Shown here: piece by piece, positions 12,714 to 23,180 of the stretch | How the letters are laid out: the number at the start of each line of letters is the position of its first letter | How positions within the stretch are numbered: position 1 is the first letter of the stretch | Source: Entomortierella parvispora | Taxonomy: Eukaryota; Mortierellomycota; Mortierellomycetes; Mortierellales; Mortierellaceae | Length of the DNA stretch: 64,000 nt | Direction of reading: 5' to 3' | Assembly: GCA_963573315.1 (NCBI GenBank) | Contig: OY752152.1 | Span: 744,001-808,000 of the forward strand | The notes under the pieces: generated by a model | Database searches by the model: none | Seen by the model: the letters and a program-made list of their open reading frames with translations, nothing else | Told to the model about the DNA's origin: nothing | Translations under genes and position numbers: made by a program

Positions 12714-12800
12714 GAAACGGGCCTGTGCCAGACTGTGCACTGTCAGTCTTTGCCGATCACTTTTTTTCATATTTCGTCTGTTACTGACCCCTCTCCCTTC

Positions 12801-12822
12801 CACACACACACACACACACACT
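12801..12822. repeat. CA dinucleotide repeat
   Basis: About ten CA units form a short microsatellite, followed by a CT-rich tract that reaches almost to the start codon at 12966. It is probably part of the promoter or leader of the thioesterase-like gene. Confidence 0.75.
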
Positions 12823-12965
12823 CACCTTGCCCCTCCTCCCCTGCTCCTCCTCTCCTCTCCACTCCTCTCCTCCTCTCCACTCCTCTCCACTCTCATTCTT
12901 CCCACTCTCTTCCTCCTCATCCCCCATTCAACCCTCCTCGTCTCATCATTCCATCCAAACGCATA

Positions 12966-14105
12966 ATGTCCGCAGACATCTCCGCTCTCCCCCTCTCCCC
13001 GTCCCCAGCTGCTACCGGCCGGCTCGACATTGTCTTCAGTCAACCGCCCGTCAACATACGATGGATAGAATCCACCACTGAATGTCGCCACATTGAAGCC
13101 CTCTACCTCCTTGTTGACGATGCTCGCGACGCCCATATCAAGCAACTCCTTGCCTGCTTCCCCACCTTGACAGAAAAAAACCGAGTGGTTCGCTATGCCA
13201 ACGTTAAACTCGATCAGAACTATCCTGAATCCCAGTGTCGGTTCCCAGACAATCGGGATCCCCATCGGACCCGTCCTCGGTTCGGAGAGCTGATCCGAGT
13301 CGAAACCCGGTTTACAGCCCTGGGAAACACCTCCCTGACCTTCCAACATCGCTTCTTGACTGTGCCAAAGTCGCAAGCCAATCGGGATTTTAACAACCGG
13401 GACGAGGATCATTTGTACTCGCAACTGGAGGAGGGCGATGAGCCCGAAAGGGTCTTTGCCAGTGCCGCAGGAGGGATTGTCTGCATCAAGTGGCAGACGG
13501 ATGAGAAGGGCTTCCGGTTCTTTAGACCGACCCCGGGCATCTTTTCGCAAGGAAACCTTTCCCAAACCTTGGCTGCACCCTCTATCGTGAATTTCCTGCG
13601 ATCAGAGGCACCGGAAAGACGGGCGATTGGATCGGCGAGACCCAAGAATGCGTTCAGGGTCGAGATTCATCTCCGAAAATCGGACGAGGACGAGCTGGGA
13701 CACGTTACCAACTCAAAGTACGTCTCATTGATCCATGATGTGCTTACGTTTGGATTGAGAACCGGATATTACGCCAATGGATCAGGAGTACAGAGAACCC
13801 AGTTGGACCTACCTGTGGATCCTGAACACCAGATGGTGCCTGCCTCGACCGCAATTGCTGTCCCTGCCGGCTCGGCCTTTTACAAGAAAGGAAAAGTATT
13901 TGAGTTCTTCACGGGCTATGAGCGTGAACTGAAGGTCAAGCCCGAGGTCCATGTCTGGAGTTGGGTCGAGCCTCAGAGGATCGAGGGCGTGTTTGATGTG
14001 ATCCGATTCGAGATCTGTGCCACGGATGCTCAAGGACAGGAGCAAATCGTGTCGCTGTGCCGGACCATTGTTCGTGATGATACCAGACCTCAAGCGTCGT
14101 TGTAA
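12966..14105 (+). CDS. double-hotdog thioesterase-like protein
   Basis: A single exon encodes 379 residues. The first half shows hotdog-fold features of 4HBT/thioesterase proteins: a long-helix-like segment near residues 40-55 and a strand pair around GELIRVETRFTALGNTSLTF. The second half repeats the theme, with GHVTNSKYVSLIHD resembling the helix-start motif of 4HBT enzymes (GHVNN-Y), and closes with strands near the C-terminus. Two tandem hotdog units are expected for eukaryotic acyl-CoA thioesterases, which hydrolyse acyl-CoA to fatty acid and CoA. No targeting peptide or SKL tail is present (it ends QASL), suggesting a cytosolic protein. The first ATG after a 130-base CT tract was taken as start. 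Substrate is unknown; a thioesterase-fold protein with another role is possible. Confidence 0.72.
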   Translation: MSADISALPLSPSPAATGRLDIVFSQPPVNIRWIESTTECRHIEALYLLVDDARDAHIKQLLACFPTLTEKNRVVRYANVKLDQNYPESQCRFPDNRDPHRTRPRFGELIRVETRFTALGNTSLTFQHRFLTVPKSQANRDFNNRDEDHLYSQLEEGDEPERVFASAAGGIVCIKWQTDEKGFRFFRPTPGIFSQGNLSQTLAAPSIVNFLRSEAPERRAIGSARPKNAFRVEIHLRKSDEDELGHVTNSKYVSLIHDVLTFGLRTGYYANGSGVQRTQLDLPVDPEHQMVPASTAIAVPAGSAFYKKGKVFEFFTGYERELKVKPEVHVWSWVEPQRIEGVFDVIRFEICATDAQGQEQIVSLCRTIVRDDTRPQASL

Positions 14106-16715
14106 AAAAAAGCCCCCCTTCAGAAGAGTGAGCAAACAAAGCTCGAAAGACATAAATAATAGAAACTTTTGCATCTCATAGACTCAGCATCCTAAAAAAA
14201 CTTTTTTCCAACCTTGCCACGGTACCTCTAATTGTTTCATATACGAACTTGCATTGATTTTTTCGTTGTTCACTTGGTGTGTCCTTTTCGCCGTAATAGA
14301 CAAAACTATATGTCCATTATTGCTTATTACTGAAGCCAAGAGACAGGACACCATGAGGTTGGAAGTAGAGGGGACCGAAGGACGCACAATCCAGAAAGGA
14401 CAAGAACAAGATAAGAACAAAAAACAATATCGCAGATCAAGTCCGTGCTGACCATTTTGTCCAACGCCGTGTGCATCGTGTGGAACAATTGTGGCCTTTC
14501 ACCGTGTGCTCACAAGCAGGTAGACCACAAACCTTCCGCCAAACCTCCATGGGTGAATCCGCAGAAGCGAACCCTTAATGGCGATTTGTCATTTTGAAAA
14601 GAAAGGGCTGTGTTCCCACGAAAGGAAGGGTTGTGTCCTGCATGATCCTCACCCTGCGTCCGCTGTTGTTGACCTCAGATCGTGCTTTCTCTCTTTTAGC
14701 TTTCATTGAGGAAATCAGGATTCAGGGGTAAAAAAAGCAGCAAAATTGCGCCACCAAAAAAACTGTTCTCTCTCAGGAACCCGGTATCCTGGCTTCTGTG
14801 ACATCTTTATTAACCTGCCTCCCGAAGAATAAAGGTGATAGCTGCGCGTGTGGGGGAGAAAGAGGGATGATTGATGATCTACTTGCATGACTACAACATG
14901 CCTTTCGTTTACAAAAATAACGAAAAAAAACAAGACCGCGTTCGTACTCCTATCATGCATCGTCAATTGGACCCACTTGTGTCTTGTGTCCAAGGCGAAC
15001 AAGGGTCGATCGCCAGTAAAGTTTTTTTTTTGGTTTGTTTTGTTCTTTTGGCTTGTAGTTGGGCAAATGGTGGATGCCTTGATGGCACGAGGTGGGCCGG
15101 TTTATTTTTGCCATGACAAACAAAAAGATCTCATGCAAGGCATTTTTTTTGTTGGATCCATGCATGGGTCGGCACAAAAACGAGGGAAAAACGTGAAGAT
15201 AAAGTGATCATGTCAGCATGGATGACTTCGAAATTCAGGGCAGAGGAGTCCGAGTGCTCACATGATGCCCCGTCCGAGCTGGGTACCACAGGTCTGAAGA
15301 TCCCGAAAAGTCCCTGTTGGTACTTGGGAAACAGCCAATCAACCACAGCAAACGAGCTCAATTGATGAGAGGATAGTGGACAGAGAAGGGAACCAAAAGG
15401 AGAGAAAGGATGAAGTGGGGCAGTAAAAAGGGAAGTGTTACGTTGGATGAGGGATATTGGGATCAAATCGAATCAAGGCCGAACCACTTTGCTTCGGCAG
15501 TTGCTAGGGGGTATCAAGGGGGTTGTACCAATCGTCATGATTGGAACAGAAGGATGGACTGACTGACAACAAGCAAGCCGTTGCTGAAATGAGGATGCTT
15601 GCAGCGGCAGCGGCAGGGGAAATAGCAGAGGGCAGAAGGAGCGGAGCGAGGAAATGAACGAAGAGGTGAGGATAACAGCTAACGAAGGATCTTTTATCTA
15701 GGAGAGAGTCATCTTTTGGGCGCATCCTCTCCAGCACCTTTCAACGCAGCGCAACGTGTCGAGGAAGACTCATCTGGCCTGTGCTCTGCTGCAGGCAAAG
15801 ACGAGCAGGTGGCACACAGCCAAAATCAAAAAAACAAAAACAAAAAAAGCGACGGGTGGGGATGAGCAGTCAGCCATGGGGGACCATGCATGCTTGCCGT
15901 GCGAGCTCACTCATGGATGGAGGCAGGAGTGAGAGAAGAGGAGACGGCAGTGGAGGAAACTGGTCTGCACTTTCATGTCCTTTGATGCACCCTGGTTGCA
16001 GCAACAGCAACGGCGCCACACCAACCAGCTGGCCGCACCCCAGACCAACATGGACCATGCACGCAAGCATGCAGAGGTGCCTGCTTGCCCATGCCACATC
16101 AGCCCATGGCCATGCCCCGCGCCAGTGAGAGAGTAAGCGAGGAGAATTTTTTTCTCTCTTTCTCCCTCTCTCTCGTTCTTTCTTGTTTTTGTTTTTGTTT
16201 TTCATTCCTGCTCCTCTCCCCATCCTTTGCTCCATCCATCCTATTTGCACCCTGCTTTCGGTCTTATTTTTTTGGTACCATTGGCAACTTTTTTTTTGAG
16301 ATCGCTATTCCATTCCCCCTGCCTTCCCAACCCGCCGTTCAATGAGCGCTTTTCTTCCTTTGCTCCCTTCTCCTTGACCGACCCGCCCTTTCTTCCCACC
16401 TTCCTTACAGTGCTCACGTTTACGTTTGACTATAGAATTGACGCGCGTGCGCTTCCCTTCCCAGTTGGCCTCTTTCCCTATCCAGACCAAACCGCCCATA
16501 GCAATAGGAAAACAAATACATAGCAGAACAGCACAGCAAGCAACAATATCCTTCTTGCCCCTATCCTTCGTCTCCCACCGACCCGGATTCCCGCCAAAAG
16601 AAACGCAGCGCGGTCGATCGTCTACCCTCAGACAGGATTCTACAATCAAAAAAGGACTCGGGAAAAAAGACAATCAGACGCGTCAAGAGAGTGGCAGCGA
16701 GACCGATAGAATCCA
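14106..16715. other. intergenic, promoter-like, no supported gene
   Basis: This 2.6 kb has only short overlapping frames. Near 16150-16205 the plus strand is a CT- then GTTTTT-rich tract, and the last 400 bases look like leader of the downstream regulator gene. Confidence 0.5.
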
Positions 16716-19436
16716 ATGATGATGAACAACGCCAATCCTTCCACCCCGTCACCTTCCGCGACGTCTGCAGCTTCGTCTCCGTATGGGTACATGCCCTTCT
16801 CGTCCACCTCGACTCCCAACGTGCCCGCATTCCAGATGACGTCCCCTGGCTCAGCTGCAGCCCAGGCAGCCATACATATCCACGGACTTCGACAAGAACA
16901 CTTGGACCATGTCGGCTCTGGCGGTGGCTCACCCTCCGCTCAATTGCCAGCCATGCACTCGTCCCTGCGCCCCTCTGCTTCTCCGTCAGGATCCTCACCA
17001 GCCTCGATCAACGTGAGCGTAAGTGGAATCGGAAGCACCCCTTCTGCCTGTGCGAACCAACAACAGCACCACCATCACCCAAGCAATGGCCTACCCCCTA
17101 TCAACACGGACATGCTTGCCAACTTTAGTTCTATGCTGCCTTCGCCACAAACATCCTCGCAGCTGTCTTCGTCTGCCTCTGCAGGCTCTGTTTTGCCCAC
17201 GACTCCGCCCCAAACAGCAGACTTGGACACGATCCTTGCTATGTATGCTGGCCAACCCGAACTCTTGAAGCTGATCATTGCATCCAAGACAGAGGAAGAT
17301 CGACGATGGGCCGAGGAAGCTCGATTCAAGATGATGGATCTGATGATGCGTGAGAATCGGGGCATGCCGCTCATGACTGGTTACGAAGGGCTGTTGGCGC
17401 CCGCTGGCACGCCAACGTCTGGCGCAGAAGGAACAACTGGGACCGACCCGGGAACAGCCGCTGGAGCACCAGCAATATCAACAACCACAGCAGGCCCGCC
17501 CACCAGTGGTGTTACCACCACAGTGGTTGGGAGCAGCAGCGTAGTGTTAGCGAGCATGGGCATGAACAACTCAAACAAGCGCTTTATGGATGACGATGAC
17601 GAGGGTTTGGATCAGCAGACACCGGGGACGACAGGATCGGGCTCTGGAAACGGTTCACGAGTGCCTGTTCTTGCGGCCTCTGGAAACGGAGGCTCCGGTC
17701 CAGGAGACCAGCCCCATCCAGGACTGTCGCGCAAGCGTTCAGTTACGTTTGCGCGCGAGGTGCATACTTCCGGCCACTTGAGATCACAGTCCATGTCGTC
17801 GATGCCGTCAGGAACCGGATCCTCGGTCCAAATGAACGTGCTATCGATGATGCCCCTGAATGGAGCGAACCATGCCCTGGCCTCGCAGCCACCACCACAG
17901 CCTCAGTCTATGGACCATCCCCCTCAGCTACAACAGCAACATGGTCTCCCGCCTCCTCTTCAGCAACATGCAGCAAACGGCCTCTCGTTGCAACAGCAAT
18001 ACCAGCAGCAACAGTTTCAACAGCAACAGCAGCAGCAGCAACAGCAACAACAGCAACACCATCAGTTTCCACAGCAACCACCGCCACACCTTTCTCATCA
18101 TCACATGCCTCCACAGCCGCAACAGCACCAACTGCATCAACAGAATCAGCAGTTGCCGCCCCAGTTTGGCCAATACCCGCCAATGTTCTCCTACCATGGC
18201 ACTTTACCCAATCTGCCCTCCCAGCAGATTCGGCGAACCAGCTCGCTATCACATCTCTCCCAGTTTGGACAAAACCAGCACATTGTCGGTACATCAGAGC
18301 AGCAGCAACAGCGGCTGGTCGCAGGTCGATCCAGAAATTTCAGCGCATCATCACATCGGGCCATGGATGATAGTGGTGAGTGAGACTCTTTGCTTAGTTC
18401 TCGTCTCTGACCGCCCAATATTCAGTTGACTAACATTTGTGTCTTCTCCAACGACGGATTTCGATAGATGACGACGAGTCGGACGATGAAGATTATGACC
18501 ATCCAGTCATGGGTTTGGGCAATTCAAGCCGCCCAGGATCATCACTAGGTATGAACAATACCTTGGGAGGAACTGGAGAAGTTTCGATCACACACGAGTT
18601 TTCGGACATGTTGTCTGGACCTTCGGGTCTAGGTGGTGGAGGCGGAGGAGGACACCATGGGCATGGTCACAGCCATAGTCATGGTGGCGGACCCTTCGGA
18701 AGCGCGTCCCATCATCAGATGTTCCAAACACACCAACAGCCACCGACGTATCCCCACCTCACACAGCAGCAACAACAGCAGCAGCAACATCACCAACAGT
18801 ATCCTGCCTCCTCTCCATCTTCGTCATCCTCTTCGTCGGCTTCGAATTCCATGGCGATCTTGTCGACCCTGCACGCCGGACTGGGCACTGTGGTGAACTC
18901 GAATGTTTTCAATACAGGGGTCGTGGCGCCGAACGTGACCTTGGTACGATCTTCGTCTGCAGGAGGTCGACCGTCATCCACGACAGCAGCGTTGGACTCG
19001 GATCCGAAAAAGAAGCGTAAAAGACGCGAGATGCAGCCCGTGAACCAGATCATTGAGACTTTTGAACCACACGTGGATCAATATCTGTGGAAGAACAACG
19101 GCAATACGATCCAAAAGAAGACGAAATGCAAGAGCATCTACTACAAATGCTCCAACAGCGGTGGGGGCTGCACTGTAAGTACTTTGTTGTTTTCACCTTT
19201 CCGACTTTTTCTTTTTTTATTCTTTGCAAAGGATTCTAACATTTTGCATCTTTTTCTTTTTCTTCTTCTCATAAACTCAGGTCAACAAGACAGTGACAGA
19301 GAAGGAAGGCGGTGGGTTCATCACAAAATACCGAGGCCATCATTTGCCCGACTGCATCAACTTCAAGCGGGCCCAGATGGCCGTCCAGGCTGCTCAAGCT
19401 GCTCAAAATGCGTGTACATTAGAGAAGGAGCAGTAA
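16716..19436 (+). CDS. glutamine-rich regulator with WRKY-like zinc finger
   Basis: Three exons (16716-18375, 18468-19174, 19281-19436) give 840 residues with continuous frame. Introns start GTGAGT and GTAAGT, and the first has a GACTAAC branch site. Exon 1 encodes a disordered Ser/Pro/Gln-rich region with a polyQ run near 18000-18060; exon 2 begins with an acidic stretch, has a His/Gly tract, then a basic KKKRKRR nuclear-localisation-like cluster. From about residue 755 the protein aligns by eye with plant WRKY domains: DQYLWKNNGN matches DGYRWRKYGQ, then S-YYKC, a second Cys after six residues, then FITKYRGHH. Zinc ligands would be C-x6-C-x20-H or C-x6-C-x21-H, with a later His or Cys in HHLPDC; the usual HxH is replaced. 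Intron 2 splits the domain just after the second Cys. It is probably a nuclear DNA-binding protein. FLYWCH or other WRKY-GCM1 fingers are the alternatives. Confidence 0.8.
17995..18062. repeat. CAG/CAA polyglutamine tract
   Basis: A near-continuous run of glutamine codons within exon 1 of the WRKY-like regulator. More dispersed CAG/CAA codons continue to about 18150. Confidence 0.8.
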
Positions 19437-19545
19437 CCCCCCAATTTTTTTCCAATTTTGTTCCATCGCCAAATCCCATCTTGACTTCCTTGCACGGATC
19501 AACAAGACAGAGAATTACACCTTCCTCACATACCTCCGGCCATCT

Positions 19546-19579
19546 CACAAACCAGGCCATCCCACAAACCAGGCCATCC
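19546..19579. repeat. 17-bp perfect tandem duplication
   Basis: Two adjacent copies of CACAAACCAGGCCATCC lie about 110 bases after the stop of the WRKY-like gene, in its presumed 3' untranslated region. Confidence 0.85.
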
Positions 19580-19859
19580 CAAATCGCCACAATTCTCTTT
19601 TCTCTTTACAGCGGTCTACTGGTCACTTCCTTGCTGGTGTTTATTTATATATGTTGAAAAAGCGACCAGTGGAAAGAAGAACAACATCTGCTCTTCTTTC
19701 TTCTTTACTTTCCGACCATCAACAGAAGGACCTTCGATCAAGAAAAAAGTTGCGCGCGCGCAACAAAAAAAGTACTTCGTATAAACCAATTTTGAATCAT
19801 ACCCCATTGTCAATGAGCTTGTAATGACTGTACTCTCAATTGATCGACAACAACTAGTC

Positions 19860-19882
19860 TTTTTTTTTTTTTTTTTTTTTTT
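19860..19882. repeat. T homopolymer (23)
   Basis: An uninterrupted T run lies between the convergent 3' ends of the WRKY-like gene and the 109-codon gene. No gene occupies 19437-19942. Confidence 0.85.
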
Positions 19883-19942
19883 GGTGAAAGCGGTGATATG
19901 GAAAATGGGGAATGCGTTTTAATGATGCTTTTTTTTCAATTC

Positions 19943-20583
19943 CTAAGATGATGACGACGACGAACTGGCAGTTGAAGCAGTTGATTCTCGGATATCTTTG
20001 TAGTTGACCTTGTATCCCTTCTTGGCCGCGTTCTCCTCGTCCCTCGCGATTCTCTCCTCCCCTGGAAAGGTAGAGAATAAGAAGAAAAAAAAATAGAGCC
20101 CAAAAGAGGTGTTAGATCCATGATTTTGAGAAAACCTTTTTCTCGGCATGTCTTTTTTCGTAAAGTTTTCCGAAACCACCCTTTTCTTTCCGTTCCTTTT
20201 TCTCCTCCTCCATCTGGCTTACATGACATCTCTGTCCTTGTGGGAATAGTCTCTGAAGGAACAGCCTGGACTCTCCGGCGGAGATAAATGTCATTCTTGG
20301 TCAAGACGTAGAAAGAAGCTCCCGCTAAAGAAGGTACGGAAACAAGGGATCAGTAAGATTCGATCTGGTTTGGAGAATGACTGTGGCGCTTTAGAACTTA
20401 CTGATGGTCAGGGCAGCCCTATCATGTCGATTAGGTGATAAAAATCGTCGTAAATAGGTGAGTCTGTAGAACCAAAAGAGTGTTTTGTCCACTTTGCAAA
20501 GAGACTGTTGTGTGTGTGGTGCTAGCGAAAGATTACCATGTGATCATGATGTGAGAGGGCTTGTTGAGATTGAGTCGACGCAT
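19943..20583 (-). CDS. small basic protein of four exons, unknown; junction TGA
   Basis: Four exons fit one frame: 20583-20537, 20463-20402, 20324-20223 and 20061-19943, with donors GTAATC, GTAAGT, GTAAGC and GTACCT-class boundaries resolved by phase; total 110 codons. The peptide starts MRRLNLNKPSHIMIT, continues LTYLRRFLSPNRHDRAALTI and TGASFYVLTKNDIYLRRR, and ends with EERIARDEENAAKKGY and a serine run. It has a short hydrophobic core between basic segments, as in small mitochondrial inner-membrane proteins, but I do not recognise a family. The exon 1/2 junction made by the only frame-compatible canonical sites reads TG|A, a stop at codon 16. Either the splice model, a base call or the gene itself is defective there. 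The ATG has a strong CCACC context. Confidence 0.5.
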
Positions 20584-20905
20584 GGTGGCAAATGGGAGAG
20601 ACGGGGAATGGTGCGGATTCAGGCGTGGATTAGTGAACGCGAATGGAGACTGGTAGAAAAAGAGGGCGGGGAGAGAGAGGGATGTCGCCCATGCCTCGAC
20701 ATGCATCCGAAGTTTGTCCATTACATCGACTTTGGTGGCGCCGCTGTTGTCCGGCTGTCACGTTTCTTTATTTCCTACCGCTCCGGGAAATAGTGCGCTC
20801 CAATTTCACAGCCGATGATTTTTTTTTTTGTTCATGACCTTCAGGCGCTCTCGTGTTTCTTTCCCTTCGACTTTTTCCCCCTGTTGCCACCCCTCACTGC
20901 TCGCC
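20584..20905. promoter_or_regulatory. divergent promoter region
   Basis: About 320 bases separate the start codons of the 109-codon gene (minus) and the Sel1-repeat gene (plus), so both must be driven from here. A T10 run at about 20819 and a CT-rich tract precede the plus-strand start. No TATA box is evident. Confidence 0.45.
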
Positions 20906-21976
20906 ATGACAGGACTCCCGCGCTTTGCATTTTCTCGCCTTGCCAATCTCTCAAGACCCCTTTTGACCCCTCCCTTCTCACAGCTCTCGAGCCGCACTCA
21001 CAAGCACCTGCTTCCTCTCACCATACGCCACTCTTATGGGGGAGCGTCTCTATTATTGATTCGTCGGGCTCCCTTGGAACTCACCTCTCACCGCCTGTTT
21101 TCATCTCAGAAATCCGCTGACTCTGCACCAGAAACATTACTGGAAAGTTACGTCGAGCGAGTGTTAACGGAAGCCAACCAAGGGGACACTGCGTCTCAGA
21201 ACAATCTTGGTGCCATGTATTCGCTGGGTCATGGTGTCCCACAGGACTATTCGAAGGCCTTTGAGTGGTTTTCGAAGGCTACCCATCAAGGAAATCCAAC
21301 GTCGCAATACAATCTGGGCAACATGTACCGTCTTGGTTGGGGTACTCCTGCGGACGATAGCAAGGCCACAGAGTGGTATTTGAAGGCTGCCGAACAAGGA
21401 CATCACGAGGCTCAGAGCAATGTTGGAACCATGTATAGTCATGGCACCGGTGTTCCTCAGGACTACTCGAAAGCTATGGAGTGGTATTTGAAGGCTGCGA
21501 AACAAGGATTTGACGTTGCCCAGTGCAATATTGCCCATATGTACAACTTGGGCGAAGGTATACCCGTGGACGACTCCAAGGCCGCAGAATGGTACATGAA
21601 GGCTGCCCTGCAGGGACATGTGTTGGCTCAATATCACGTAGGTCTCCAGTACGCTCAGGGCCGAGGTCTTCCGCAAGACTATTCCAAAGCAAGGGAATGG
21701 TACCTGAAGTCGGCCGAGGGAGGAAATGCCGACGCTCAGTGCAACCTGGGGTCTCTGTACTATAATGGCCAAGGCATTCCTCGGGACTTTACCGTCGCCA
21801 TGGAGTGGTGTTTGAAGGCAGCCAACCAGGGATTGCCAAAGGCTCAGTACAATTTGGGCAACATGTACTTGCATGGCGTTGGCGTTTCGCAGGATGAATC
21901 CAAGGCTATGGAGTGGTATTTGAAGGCGGCGACCCAGGGACATGTCGAGGCGCAAAGAGAAGTAAGCAAGATGTGA
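20906..21976 (+). CDS. Sel1-like repeat protein, probably mitochondrial
   Basis: A single exon encodes 356 residues. The first about 70 are rich in Arg, Ser, Leu and lack acidic residues (FSRLANLSRPLL and similar), as in mitochondrial presequences. From about residue 95 there are seven complete 36-residue Sel1 repeats with the pattern A-x-(S/A)Q-x-NLG-x-MY-x-x-G-x-G-(V/I)P-x-D-x-SKA-x-EW-(Y/F)-x-KAA-x-QG, plus an eighth broken after about ten residues at the C-terminus. Sel1 repeats form alpha-solenoid scaffolds for protein-protein contacts. The start at 20906 follows a CT-rich leader; an earlier in-frame ATG at 20834 would add 24 residues. The partners are unknown. The bacterial-looking repeat density is typical of many fungal SLR proteins and not by itself evidence of transfer. 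Confidence 0.85.
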   Translation: MTGLPRFAFSRLANLSRPLLTPPFSQLSSRTHKHLLPLTIRHSYGGASLLLIRRAPLELTSHRLFSSQKSADSAPETLLESYVERVLTEANQGDTASQNNLGAMYSLGHGVPQDYSKAFEWFSKATHQGNPTSQYNLGNMYRLGWGTPADDSKATEWYLKAAEQGHHEAQSNVGTMYSHGTGVPQDYSKAMEWYLKAAKQGFDVAQCNIAHMYNLGEGIPVDDSKAAEWYMKAALQGHVLAQYHVGLQYAQGRGLPQDYSKAREWYLKSAEGGNADAQCNLGSLYYNGQGIPRDFTVAMEWCLKAANQGLPKAQYNLGNMYLHGVGVSQDESKAMEWYLKAATQGHVEAQREVSKM

Positions 21977-22259
21977 TGAGGCGCTGCGCCATGAGCACAG
22001 CCTCATGGATCAAGAACATTTGGACAGAAAATATAATCATACAGAATAGAAAACGAGCCCATCGCTATCCTCTTCAGGCTTTCTCCTTTTGTTTATTTCC
22101 GAGGCAGTGTTTGAGCCACTGGATATACGGGTTTTTACGGATATACGATGGTTATCATCATCCTCACCTTTCAATTTTTCGAGGGATCTCTTCCTTTAAC
22201 GAGCCTTTACGACGAGCTTGTCTATATTGCTATCGGAGAGCAAAATATCTGGAAGAAAA
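21977..22259. other. Sel1 gene 3' region
   Basis: About 280 bases between the Sel1-repeat stop and the helicase relic. I see no gene here. Confidence 0.45.
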
Positions 22260-23180
22260 TATGTCGGAGCAAATTTCCTGTCATGTGTACGATGTCGCTA
22301 ATATCTTAGCTCCTTTCGTGCAGCTGTTCTCTTCCCCTGATCAAGCAGAATCCCTCTGGAAATGTATCGAGTGTTACGGAATGGGTGGACTCCAAGTGGA
22401 ACTGCAGCAATTGAAGGCACTCTATCGATAAGAGGTTCCGGGCGACATAGGTCACAACAGTTGTCGTTGGGTTCAGGGCGGTTGCCAAATACCGTTAAAG
22501 ACTTGTTGATGTTGTGAGAAAATTGCCAATTCGTGGATCCTCAAGAATGCCCACCTGCTAGTCTTGCTATGCAAAGCACAATGCTATCGCCTTGCACGCC
22601 AGGATCCGTGCCGCGCAGTCGAGCCTCTGGACAAGAGTCAAAAAAGACGATGGAGCCCAGTATTGCACAGACTACGCAACGCAGGCGATGTCGGGACATT
22701 ACAGCCCCTTCCAGCTGCCTCTGAAGCTAGAGGAGCTTGCACGTCGTCGCTCCTAAATCTCTTCACGGCTTCGTCCTTCTATTTTTCATATAAGATGGCA
22801 AAGTAGCTTGCCAGATGAGAACCGAGCTTTAAGGAGCGGTTGGTAAGGTATGCGTGAGCTTGATGCAGGTCCTTGATATCGTCGAAATAGACAATGGTCT
22901 TTCGCTGTGACTCAAGGAGAAAATCGAGGCTCGCTAGATGAGGCGCCTGTTAGCCGTATCGCCAAAAGCTTGAGGTCGGGTCTGTCGGTGGATGACCTGC
23001 CATTCGAAAATCCGACGTGAACAAGAACGACTCACCCTCTCCGAAATTTGACTCTGAGGCAGAATAAAGGAATGGACCTCCTCCAATAAAATCCAATGCA
23101 GATCCAAGTCTTGGGCGGGCTCAATTGGTAAACCTTCAGCAGACAGGGCCGTAGAACGATCGTTTTCGCTGGCAGGCGCT
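22260..23180 (-). pseudogene. RecQ-like DNA helicase relic
   Basis: Read on the minus strand, scattered frames keep the order of a RecQ-type superfamily 2 helicase. Around 23160-23060 ALSAEGLP and DLHWILLEEVHSFIL resemble the region near motifs Ia/Ib. Near 23010-22935 VHVGF and TGASS resemble the segment before motif IV. Around 22930-22800 is LDFLLESQRKTIVYFDD (motif IV-like). A TAG follows, then KDEAVKRFRSDDVQ and ASEAAGRGCNVP (motif V). A frame change leads to VQYWAPSSFLTLVQRL and, after another shift, DPGVQGDSIVL (motif VI region). A Cys-rich DNCCDLC at about 22470 would match the zinc-binding part. Helicase motifs I-III are absent. At least three frame changes and an internal stop show it is dead. 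RecQ helicases unwind DNA 3'-to-5'; expanded families of this type, often mobile or subtelomeric, occur in some fungi. Confidence 0.7.

Larger units (their letters stand above)
9759..12965. other. long intergenic region, probable GATA-gene leader and promoter
   Basis: This 3.2 kb contains no supported gene. The open frames on both strands are short and lack domains. The part next to 9759 is probably GATA-gene leader; the part next to 12966 is the thioesterase promoter, with an ATCACGTG element at 12706, a CA run and a long CT-rich tract. Confidence 0.5.

Noticed and set aside
21164-22006. 280-codon open frame opposite the Sel1-repeat gene
   Set aside because: The reverse of a repeated codon pattern stays open by composition; it starts in another gene's spacer and shows no domain.
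22262-22431. 56-residue plus-strand frame (MSEQISCHVYDV start)
   Set aside because: It is antisense to the better-explained C-terminal part of the helicase relic.
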